Part shown: positions 7,497 to 13,244 of the stretch, piece by piece
Layout: the number at the start of each line of letters is the position of its first letter
How positions within the stretch are numbered: the first letter of the stretch is position 1
Source of the DNA: CAZYWA01 sp964650975 [NCBI: uncultured bacterium]
Lineage (GTDB): Bacteria > JADJOY01
Length of the DNA stretch: 13,244 bases
NCBI GenBank assembly: GCA_964650975.1
Contig: CAZYWA010000194.1
Location: 1 to 13,244 of the forward strand
Direction of reading: 5' to 3'
Notes under the pieces: model-generated
What the model saw: only the letters and a program-made list of their open reading frames with translations
Databases searched by the model: none
Told to the model about the DNA's origin: nothing
Position numbers and translations under genes: made by a program

Positions 7497-8927
7497 ATGC
7501 TACCCGACAAGGGTCGCTCGCGTGAGGAGCTGTTCGCCACACTCGCCGCCTACCGCCGGCACGATCTCGACTGGAAGAGCGGCCGGACCTTCGGCTTCGT
7601 CTACGATCCGGGCCACCAGGCCGCGGAGATCGGCAAGGACGTCTACGCTTCGTTCCTGACCGAGAACGGGCTAGATCCCACGTCGTTCCCGAGTCTCGCC
7701 CGGCTCGAGAACGAGGTCGTCGCGATGGCCCGCGCCCAGGCGCGCGGCGACGGCGACGTGGTCGGCACGTTCACCTCGGGAGGAACCGAGAGCATCTTGC
7801 TCGCGGTCAAGGCGGCGCGCGGCTGGGCCCGCGAGCGGCGCCCGCACGTCGACGTGCCGGAGATGATCTTGCCGGCGACCGCCCACGCGGCGTTCTACAA
7901 GGCGGCGGACTACCTGGGAGTGCGGGCGGTGACGGTGGCGGTCGATCCGCGCACGCTGTGCGCCGACCCGGACGCGATCCGCGCTGCGCTCACCGGGCGC
8001 ACGGTGCTGCTGGTGGGATCGGCGCCCTCCTACGCGCACGGCGTGGTCGATCCCGTCCCGGAGATCGCCTCGATCGCCGCGGAGCAAGGCATCCTGTGCC
8101 ACACCGACGCTTGCGTGGGTGGGTGGCTCTTGCCGTGGTTCCGGCGACTCGGCGTCGCGATGCCCGACTACGACTTCGCGGTCCCCGGAGTCACCTCGCT
8201 GTCGATGGATCTGCACAAGTACGCGTTCTGTCCCAAAGGGGCGTCGATGCTGCTCTGCCGCACGGCCGAGCTGCGCAAGCATCACGTGTTCGCGAACGCC
8301 AGCTGGACCGGGTACAGCGTCGTGAATACCGCGGTGCAGTCGTCGAAGTCGGGCGGGCCGATCGCCGCGGCGTGGGCGGTCATGAACGCGATCGGCGCCG
8401 ACGGCTATGCCGAGATCGCCCGCCAGATGCACGAGGCGACGCGCGCGCTGGTCGCCGGAGTGCGCGCCATGCCGGGTCTCTCGGTGGTGGGCGAGCCGCA
8501 GATGAGCCTGATCGCGATCGCCTGCGAGGACGCCAGCGTGTTCCACATCGCCGACGAGATGAAGGGGCGCCGCTGGTACGTTCAGCCGCAGTTCGCGCGC
8601 GGACCCTCGCCTGCCAACCTGCACCTGACCGTCGGACCGACCAACGCGCGCTGGGTCGAAGCGTTCCTCGGTGACTTGCGGGAGAGCCACGAGGCGGCGC
8701 GCGCGCTGCCGCCGAGCGCGCTCGCGGCCGAGATCGCGCGAACCTTCGCCGAGCTCGACCCTGCGCAGGTTTCCGACGAAACGCTCGAGAGCATGATGAG
8801 CACGGCGGGAGCCGCGGCCGGTGTTCTGCCCGGGCGGCTGGCCGAGGTGAACCAGATCCTGAACGCGCTGCCGCCGGCGCTCGTGGAGCGGGCGCTGGTG
8901 GCCTTCGTCGGACAGCTCTTCCGATGA
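7497..8927 (+). CDS. PLP-dependent lyase/decarboxylase, sphingosine-1-phosphate lyase-like (476 aa)
   Basis: This is a fold-type I pyridoxal-phosphate enzyme of the group II decarboxylase/sphingosine-1-phosphate lyase group. Visible landmarks are GTFTSGGTESILLAVKAARG (PLP-phosphate binding), AHAAFYKAADYLGVR with the ring-stacking His, HTDACVGG with D204 (pairs with the pyridine nitrogen), and SMDLHKYAFCPKGASMLL with K241, the Schiff-base lysine. TDACVGGWLLP and the Lys-loop wording are closer to S1P lyases than to glutamate or aromatic amino-acid decarboxylases. S1P lyases split long-chain-base phosphates into an aldehyde and phosphoethanolamine. Eukaryotic lyases have an N-terminal membrane helix; none is seen here, so the protein should be cytosolic. 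The last ~75 residues (from about 400) are a helical Ala/Leu-rich extension. Its TGA overlaps the next gene's ATG. Substrate is uncertain: a sphingoid phosphate, an acidic amino acid, or another amine. Confidence 0.88.
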   Translation: MLPDKGRSREELFATLAAYRRHDLDWKSGRTFGFVYDPGHQAAEIGKDVYASFLTENGLDPTSFPSLARLENEVVAMARAQARGDGDVVGTFTSGGTESILLAVKAARGWARERRPHVDVPEMILPATAHAAFYKAADYLGVRAVTVAVDPRTLCADPDAIRAALTGRTVLLVGSAPSYAHGVVDPVPEIASIAAEQGILCHTDACVGGWLLPWFRRLGVAMPDYDFAVPGVTSLSMDLHKYAFCPKGASMLLCRTAELRKHHVFANASWTGYSVVNTAVQSSKSGGPIAAAWAVMNAIGADGYAEIARQMHEATRALVAGVRAMPGLSVVGEPQMSLIAIACEDASVFHIADEMKGRRWYVQPQFARGPSPANLHLTVGPTNARWVEAFLGDLRESHEAARALPPSALAAEIARTFAELDPAQVSDETLESMMSTAGAAAGVLPGRLAEVNQILNALPPALVERALVAFVGQLFR

Positions 8928-9934
8928 GCCCGACCCGCTTCGAGAACCTGCTCGATCTGGCGCGGTTGCCCTATTTCCGCGAGGAGCGCGGCCGGCTGAT
9001 GCTCGCGGACCGCGCGCTCGGCCCGACGATCGACGTGCACACCCACCTGGCGCTCTCGTACGGCCTGCCCAATCGCGTCGACCTTCGCCGGGAATGGCCG
9101 GAGACCGAGCACTATCTCGGCCGGGGACGGCCGCTCGATTTCGACCTCTACATGAACCAGAACTTCACGGCGGAGGACCTGCAGACGCTCGAGCGGGACC
9201 TGACGTGGAAGAGCCTGACCGCGGGCGGCATGCGGCGGACGCACACGCTCGCGAACCTGGCGAGGGAGATGACCGAGCTCAACGTCTCGGCGTCGGTGCT
9301 GTTGCCGATCGATTACCCGATCCTGTCGCGCACCGCCGAGGACTGGCTCGATGCTTCGCGCGGCCAGGAAGAGTTCGTGTGTTTCGGCAGCGTGCACCCG
9401 TTTAAGCGCAAGCCGGAGAGGCACCTCGAGGCGCTGGTTGCACGCGGCGCGCGCGGGATCAAGGTGCATCCCGCGGTGCAACTCGTGGGTCCCGATCACC
9501 CACGAGCGATGCGCATCTACGCGATGGCGGCGGCTCGAGCGCTACCGGTGCTCTTCCACTGCGGCCCGGTCGGCATCGAGAAACCGAGTGGCCGCCGGCT
9601 GTCGCAGGTCTACCGCTACGAGAAGCCGCTCGCCGAGACCCCGGACTGCACGTTCGTGCTCGGGCACTCTGGCGCCTTGCAATGGCCCGAAGCGCTGGCG
9701 CTGGCCCACAAGTACCCCAACGCCTGGCTCGAGACGTCCTCGCAATCGCTCCCGGCGGTGCGCCGCATCCTCGCCGAGGCGCCGCGAGACCGGATTCTCT
9801 TCGGCAGCGACTGGCCCTTCTATCACCAGGCGCCGGGTCTCGCGAAAGTGTTCCTCGCGACCGAGGGCGACGACGCACTGCGCGTCGCGGTTACCCACGG
9901 GAACGCCCGGCGGCTGCTGCGCCTCACCCGCTAG
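8924..9934 (+). CDS. Amidohydrolase_2-type metal-dependent hydrolase (336 aa)
   Basis: This TIM-barrel hydrolase carries the amidohydrolase metal-site pattern: H39 and H41 in IDVHTH after strand 1, K180 and H182 in GIKVHP, H212 in VLFHCGP, H248 in VLGHSGA, and D296 in LFGSDWPF. HxH plus the strand-5/6 His and the final Asp are the standard ligands; the GSDWPF ending is typical of the amidohydrolase_2 (PF04909) group, which includes decarboxylases such as ACMSD-type enzymes and lactone or amide hydrolases. There is no signal peptide. The ~33 residues before the HxH strand and the segment around 50-115 (PNRVDLRREWPET..., FDLYMNQNFTAEDLQ) form an extra N-terminal/lid region. The start overlaps the upstream lyase stop as ATGA, so translation is coupled and the two enzymes probably act in one pathway, for example one releasing a product the other hydrolyses or decarboxylates. 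The substrate is unknown. Confidence 0.87.
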   Translation: MSPTRFENLLDLARLPYFREERGRLMLADRALGPTIDVHTHLALSYGLPNRVDLRREWPETEHYLGRGRPLDFDLYMNQNFTAEDLQTLERDLTWKSLTAGGMRRTHTLANLAREMTELNVSASVLLPIDYPILSRTAEDWLDASRGQEEFVCFGSVHPFKRKPERHLEALVARGARGIKVHPAVQLVGPDHPRAMRIYAMAAARALPVLFHCGPVGIEKPSGRRLSQVYRYEKPLAETPDCTFVLGHSGALQWPEALALAHKYPNAWLETSSQSLPAVRRILAEAPRDRILFGSDWPFYHQAPGLAKVFLATEGDDALRVAVTHGNARRLLRLTR

Positions 9935-9943
9935 CGGAAAGCG

Positions 9944-9973
9944 ACCCGGCGCGTGGCCGCGCGGCGCTCGGGT
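9944..9973. terminator. GC-rich hairpin between convergent genes
   Basis: ACCCG (9944-9948) pairs with CGGGT (9969-9973), and internally GCGCG (9949-9953) with CGCGC (9958-9962), with GGCGCT left unpaired on one side. It fills the gap between the amidohydrolase stop and the stop of the convergent zinc-ribbon gene, a natural place for a two-way terminator. No T-run is present. Confidence 0.35.
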
Positions 9974-10417
9974 TCAGTTCGCGGCGGCGGCGGCTTGGGA
10001 CTGGACCATGATCCGGTGGCCCATGGGGAAGAACACCTGGATCTTGTGGGGACCGAGGATCTCGTCGACGACCCCGAGACCGAAGGTGCGGTGCTGGATC
10101 CGGTCGCCCAGCCGGTAGATGTCGGCCAAGCTGTACGAGCGGATCGGCCGCGACATCACTGGCTCGATGGTGGATTGGTCCGGCGCCCACGTGGCCGTCG
10201 GCTTCTTCGCACGCTTCGGGGCCGGGCGCGGCTTCCCCGAGACGTTGACCGAGGTCTTGACGGCGTCCGTGGCACCCGCGGTCGCCACGTAGCGCTGCTC
10301 GGCGCCGCACTTGTTGCAAGTGACCGTGGCGATCGAGGGATTACGAAGCGTCGCGACGGTGTGCGGCTGCTCGCCGCAGTTCCTGCAGGTTGTCTGAAGC
10401 TCGGCGCCGATCTTCAT
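9974..10417 (-). CDS. Zinc-ribbon protein with C-terminal CarD/Tudor-like module (147 aa)
   Basis: Two CxxCG knuckles, C11/C14 (CRNCG) and C34/C37 (CNKCG), form a four-Cys zinc ribbon in the first 40 residues. A flexible basic linker follows (about 55-75: KPRPAPKRAKKP). Residues ~95-138 (YRLGDRIQHRTFGLGVVDEI, then HKIQVFFPMGHRIMV) have the GDxVxHxxFGxGxV...V.F..G pattern of small beta-barrel Tudor/CarD-like modules found in CarD transcription factors and at the ends of UvrD/PcrA helicases, which contact RNA polymerase. An Ala-rich tail ends the protein. It could be a small transcription-associated or nucleic-acid-binding factor, cytosolic; this is inference. ATG at 10417 is preferred because GAGGA lies seven bases upstream; a GTG at 10450 would add 11 residues but has no good site. 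It is monocistronic and convergent with the amidohydrolase. Confidence 0.82.
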   Translation of the reverse strand: MKIGAELQTTCRNCGEQPHTVATLRNPSIATVTCNKCGAEQRYVATAGATDAVKTSVNVSGKPRPAPKRAKKPTATWAPDQSTIEPVMSRPIRSYSLADIYRLGDRIQHRTFGLGVVDEILGPHKIQVFFPMGHRIMVQSQAAAAAN

Positions 10418-10424
10418 CTCGGGA

Positions 10425-10429
10425 TCCTC
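10425..10429 (-). promoter_or_regulatory. Shine-Dalgarno deciding the zinc-ribbon start
   Basis: GAGGA on the minus strand, seven bases before the ATG at 10417, argues against the upstream GTG at 10450. Confidence 0.5.
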
Positions 10430-11183
10430 GGCCGAGGCGCCGAGGACCACGTGGCTGCGCCTGGGGTATAGGGTAGGTATGCCGTTTGCATTATCGCCGA
10501 TCTCCCCGCGAAAGTCGAAAGCGACGGGCGACAGGCGGGCAGCCCGAGGATAAGCGCACCGTCGGGAAGACGAACGGCACCCACCTCTACCGCGACCGGC
10601 GGTGCGGCAGGCGATGGTGCCGCCGGCCGAGCAGGACTGGCTGCCGGTGCTGCCGGAGAAGGGACCGGAGAAGGGAGCTGGGTGCTGGTGCCAGCGTGGC
10701 TATGCTGGCCGGGAACCCGCCTCTTGGTCCGAAACTTCGATGGATGGCGGCGTTTCGGCCGGTCCGGTCCTCGAAATAGCACTTTATTGCCTGTTTCGGG
10801 GATTATTCTGAGAGCTGTCGACGTCCGTCCGTCGGCGCATTGTGACAAGTTTCGTCGGCGCGTTGCGACAGAATCCGCCGGCATGTGCCGACGAAACCTG
10901 CAATCGGTTGGTAACGCTAGTGACCCCGGGTTTGGCCTCGCCCGCGGGGGGCCGCGCGGCTCCGAACGGCGTCCTGGCGATCCCATTCCGGTAACGGCCA
11001 CGATCGCCATTCCGCGACTGCGCACCGAGGATGCTGGCCGGATCCCGTTCCGTTGAGTTTGAACCGGTAGCGGGCGACGATCTCGCCTTGGTGACGAGTG
11101 CCCGTGCGGCCACGTCACGACGAAACCTCCGGTCACGATCATGCCGGTCGCATCCGGACGGTGACGGCGCGCGAAAGGCGTCC
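10430..11183. other. Gene-free stretch with local repeats (about 750 bp)
   Basis: No frame on either strand encodes a recognisable protein; translations are Arg/Pro/Ser-rich and look like shadows. Visible structure includes a perfect 12-bp tandem duplication (CCGGAGAAGGGA at 10653-10664 and 10665-10676), a local AT-rich patch around 10770-10812 (AATAGCACTTTATTGC, GATTATTCTG), a repeat cluster at 10831-10899, and TGGCGATC/GATCGCCA, an 8-bp inverted repeat near 10975-11010. It presumably also holds the promoter of the zinc-ribbon gene (left) and formerly that of arsM (right). The density of repeats beside a broken gene suggests past rearrangement. Confidence 0.6.
10831..10899. repeat. Direct and inverted repeat cluster (possible mobile-element end remnant)
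   Basis: GTCGGCGCATTGTGACA (10831-10847) recurs 23 bases later as GTCGGCGCGTTGCGACA (10854-10870), with two mismatches in 17. GTTTCGTCGGC (10849-10859) is the exact reverse complement of GCCGACGAAAC near 10887-10897. TTGTGACAA is itself a palindrome. CGACGAAACCT reappears near 11119-11129. Closely spaced repeats of the GTCGGCG...TTGYGACA type resemble transposase-binding repeats at ends of IS21-like elements, but no transposase gene is present. A regulator binding site is the alternative. Confidence 0.4.
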
Positions 11184-11709
11184 ATGAGTCACCTGCTCAC
11201 CAGCTCCAGGATCACCGGGTCCGTGCGGGACTACTACGCCCGCGTGCTCCGGTCTTCCGAGGAGATCGAGGTCGACATGACCGAACCTGAGCTCGCGGTG
11301 GCCCGAAAGCACGAGACCTGGCATGCGCACGGGTTCGGACATGCGTTCGGATATGCGGAGCCGAACACCCGTCTCGTGCAGGGATACATCGAGGACCTGG
11401 CAGCGGATGGCGTCGCGGACGAGAGCGTGGACCTGGTGATCTCGAACCGTTCCTCAACCTCTCGCCGGACAAGCCACGAGTCTTCCGCGAGATCCTTCGG
11501 GTGACCGCTTCGTGCTGGATGAGCGAGAGGCCTTCGAGACCGGCCGGCCGGCGCCGGTGTGCGGGAACACCGCCGACATGTTGAGTCTCACGCGCTACGC
11601 GCCGCACTTCCGGGTGGACGGAGACGAGGCCCGGCATCACGGGCTCTTCGGTGGTTCTTCGCGGACGGGCTCGCTGGTCGCGTCCGATTCGTCGAGCTCG
11701 TGCTGCTGA
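11184..11709 (+). pseudogene. arsM: Broken arsenite methyltransferase gene (arsM remnant)
   Basis: Three frames carry consecutive pieces of ArsM, the SAM-dependent enzyme that methylates arsenite. Piece A (11184-11447): VRDYYARVLRSSEE, the usual N-terminus, joined directly to VDMTEPELAVARKH and GYIEDLAADGVADESVDLVISN. About 80 residues normally between them, including SAM motif I (LDLGCGxGRD), are missing. Piece B (11450-11503, another frame): FLNLSPDKPRVFREILRV, the expected continuation. Piece C (about 11503-11709, third frame): FVLDEREAFETGRPAPVCGN and MLSLTRYAPHFRVDGDEARH, the ArsM C-terminal region, ending in CC at the stop as many ArsM do. Roughly 100 residues between B and C are missing. 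A 12-bp tandem duplication (11333-11344/11345-11356) inserts four residues. AAAGG lies before the ATG. With no SAM site and two frame changes the product cannot be functional. The identification relies on recalled family sequence, but the motif order is distinctive. Confidence 0.8.
11333..11356 (+). repeat. 12-bp tandem duplication inside the arsM remnant
   Basis: GTTCGGACATGC (11333-11344) is followed at once by GTTCGGATATGC (11345-11356), one mismatch. It turns the expected HGFGYAEPN into HGFGHAFGYAEPN, an in-frame four-residue insertion, and its single mismatch indicates it is not brand new. Confidence 0.7.
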
Positions 11710-11710
11710 G

Positions 11711-13244
11711 ATGCGGCTCGCCGGAGTTTGTGCGGTCGCCGCGCTGCTCACCGCGTTTCGGGGAGTGGCGCTCGCGGACGGGGATCCCGACGGAGGCGTC
11801 GAGACGGTCGTCGTGACGGCCAACCGGGTGCCCCAGGCGCTGGGCCAGGTCGAGAGCTCCGTGACCGCGGTCGACTCCACGGCCATCCAGCAAGGCGACA
11901 TCCAATCCTCCGCGCAGGCGGCACAGCGCGCGCCCAACGTGGACTTCGTGGATTTCACGGCGCGTTCGGTGAGCAATCCCCAATTCCGGGGGGTGGGCGG
12001 CTCCACCACGAATCCGGGCGTCACGACTTATCTGGACGGCGTTCCGCAGCTTTCGGCCGACACCTCGAGCCAAGAGCTGCTCGACGTGAACCGGATCGAG
12101 TTCGTGCGCGGGGCTCAGGGCACGCTCTACGGGCGCAACACGCTGGGCGGTGTCGTCAACGTGTCGTCGGTTCGACCGGACGGCCAGTGGCACGCCCAAG
12201 GCGAGATCGGCTACGGCGACTTCGATCAGCTCGATCTACGGACCGAGGTCGGCACGCCGCTTTCCTGCGAGCGATGCGGCCTGCGAGTCGCTTACGGAGA
12301 GTCGCAGCGCGACGGTTACACCCGCAACACGGTGACCGGACACTCGCTCGACGACCGCGCCGCGCAGTTCTACAAGGCCCAGGCCGCCCTCGACCTGGGC
12401 GACGACTGGGACGCGCGACTCATCGCGCACGGTGAATTCGCGAACGACGGCGATTTCGCGATCGGCGACCTGGCCGAGCTTCGCCAGGATCCCAACCACG
12501 TCGCCCACGACTTCGAGGGCCGAACGGGACGCGATCTCACGGGCGAGACGCTCTACGTCAGCCGCTACGGCGAGAGTGCCGGGTTCGAGTCCATCACCGG
12601 CCTCGTGAACTACGACGCCGAGGAGACGACCGACCTCGACGCCACCCCGGCGCCCGACCTCACCCGTCGCAACCGCCGCGAGGGCGTCCAGCTCACCGAG
12701 GAGCTGCGCGCGCTTACCCCCGTCCCGCAGCCGCTCTTCTGGGACTGGACGTGGAGCGCCCAGGGTGGGGTATTCGCGTTCTCGCAAGGGAACGATCAGA
12801 ACGTGGTCAACTTCATCGCGCCATCTTACTTGCTCGAAAGCGGCGGAATCGCGCTTCCTGAGCCGCTCAAGGATCGGCTGAATCAAGCGATCGACCCGGC
12901 GCAGGATAGGACGCGGGCATCGCTCGACGACGCCGGGGTGGGCGGCTACGCCCAGGGCACGGTCGATTTCGGCGAGCACTGGGACGCGACGATCGGGCTG
13001 CGCTACGACGTGGAGCGAAAGCACGCGAACATCGACTCGGTGACGGCGCTCGAGCTCGCGGCGGGCGAGGTGCCGGTGGTGGGCCCGGCGCACGTGGACG
13101 ACACCCGATCGTTCGGAGCGTTCACGCCACGAGTCATCGTGGGCTACGCGCCCGCCGAGGAGTACCGCTTCTACGCGTCTGCCGCCCGCGGCTACCGCGC
13201 GGGCGGATTCAATCCGGTGGCGCCGACGGGCGAAACCGCCTACG
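11711..13244 (+). CDS. TonB-dependent outer-membrane receptor, N-terminal 511 residues (runs off right edge)
   Basis: The frame is open from the ATG at 11711 to the window end. Residues 1-22 (MRLAGVCAVAALLTAFRGVA LA) are a signal peptide; ETVVVTA (31-37) is a TonB-box-like segment. Residues ~40-152 are the plug domain with PQFRGVGG, VTTYLDGVP, LLDVNRIEFVRGAQGTLYGR and NTLGGVVNV, all highly conserved. The beta-barrel follows (GEIGYGDFDQLDLRTEVGTP, GESQRDGYTRNTVTG, VGGYAQGTVDF, WDATIGLRYDVERKHANI, AARGYRAGGFNP). TonB-dependent receptors import siderophores, vitamin B12, sugars or other large ligands using proton-motive force. A typical length of 650-800 residues means the last third lies beyond the edge. 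There is no obvious ribosome binding site before 11711; a GTG at 11651 would add 20 Arg-rich residues and spoil the signal peptide. It starts two bases after the arsM remnant's stop. A CxxC pair (SCERCG, about residues 185-188) in an early barrel strand is unusual. Ligand unknown. Confidence 0.93.
   Translation, partial: MRLAGVCAVAALLTAFRGVALADGDPDGGVETVVVTANRVPQALGQVESSVTAVDSTAIQQGDIQSSAQAAQRAPNVDFVDFTARSVSNPQFRGVGGSTTNPGVTTYLDGVPQLSADTSSQELLDVNRIEFVRGAQGTLYGRNTLGGVVNVSSVRPDGQWHAQGEIGYGDFDQLDLRTEVGTPLSCERCGLRVAYGESQRDGYTRNTVTGHSLDDRAAQFYKAQAALDLGDDWDARLIAHGEFANDGDFAIGDLAELRQDPNHVAHDFEGRTGRDLTGETLYVSRYGESAGFESITGLVNYDAEETTDLDATPAPDLTRRNRREGVQLTEELRALTPVPQPLFWDWTWSAQGGVFAFSQGNDQNVVNFIAPSYLLESGGIALPEPLKDRLNQAIDPAQDRTRASLDDAGVGGYAQGTVDFGEHWDATIGLRYDVERKHANIDSVTALELAAGEVPVVGPAHVDDTRSFGAFTPRVIVGYAPAEEYRFYASAARGYRAGGFNPVAPTGETAY

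Noticed and set aside
10787-10809. Promoter made of TTGCCT and TATTCT in the AT-rich patch
   Set aside because: The spacer would be only 11 bases, too short for a sigma70-type promoter, and there is no gene immediately downstream.
10682-11056. 124-codon plus-strand frame in the gene-free stretch
   Set aside because: No domain, no ribosome site, composition typical of a random GC-rich frame; it runs through the repeat cluster.
10414-11142. 242-codon minus-strand frame across the gene-free stretch
   Set aside because: Low-complexity Pro/Ser/Arg translation, no recognisable motif, and overlap with the start of the zinc-ribbon gene.
12236-13093. 285-codon minus-strand frame opposite the TonB-dependent receptor
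   Set aside because: Shadow of the receptor, whose frame carries plug and barrel motifs.

Overview
This is a GC-rich (roughly two-thirds G+C by eye) chromosomal segment from a Gram-negative bacterium. The outer-membrane TonB-dependent receptor, two probable lipoproteins, a large exported repeat protein with a C-terminal sorting-like tail, and the P450 and sphingosine-phosphate-lyase-like genes together suggest a soil or sediment lineage of the Myxococcota/Binatota/deltaproteobacterial type. That placement is inference; the window has no rRNA or other taxonomic marker. No tRNA, CRISPR array or intact mobile element was seen.

Layout. (1) 1-365: the C-terminal end of a cytochrome P450 with its heme-thiolate signature. 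(2) 528-1121: a small exported protein of unknown function behind a strong Shine-Dalgarno. (3) 1171-2832, minus strand: a DUF2277 protein downstream of an M28-type zinc peptidase lipoprotein, converging on gene 2 through a long imperfect hairpin (1141-1188). (4) 2954-6769, minus: a 1271-residue secreted protein made of a seven-blade FG-GAP_2 propeller, ten tandem InlB-B-like cysteine-containing repeats and a short hydrophobic/basic tail. (5) 6958-7401, plus: a small Gly-rich lipoprotein, divergent from the giant protein. (6) A 19-bp fully pairable hairpin (7412-7466), then a translationally coupled pair (7497-9934): a PLP enzyme of the sphingosine-1-phosphate lyase/group II decarboxylase type and a metal-dependent amidohydrolase. 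(7) 9974-10417, minus: a small protein joining a zinc ribbon to a CarD/Tudor-like beta module. (8) 10418-11183: a gene-free stretch with direct and inverted repeats that could be a mobile-element end scar. (9) 11184-11709: a broken arsenite methyltransferase (arsM) gene with two large deletions, two frame changes and a 12-bp tandem duplication. (10) 11711 to the window end: a TonB-dependent receptor, open at the right edge.

How the parts relate. The clearest functional unit is the lyase-like/amidohydrolase pair, whose stop and start codons overlap as ATGA; it probably breaks down an amino-alcohol phosphate, amino acid or related compound, but the substrate cannot be read from sequence. The M28 peptidase, the repeat protein and the lipoproteins are cell-envelope or extracellular functions with no demonstrated connection. 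The most unusual items are the higher-order (two- and four-unit) organisation of the ten-repeat array, the multiply damaged arsM with a repeat-rich region upstream, and the strong hairpin before the lyase gene.
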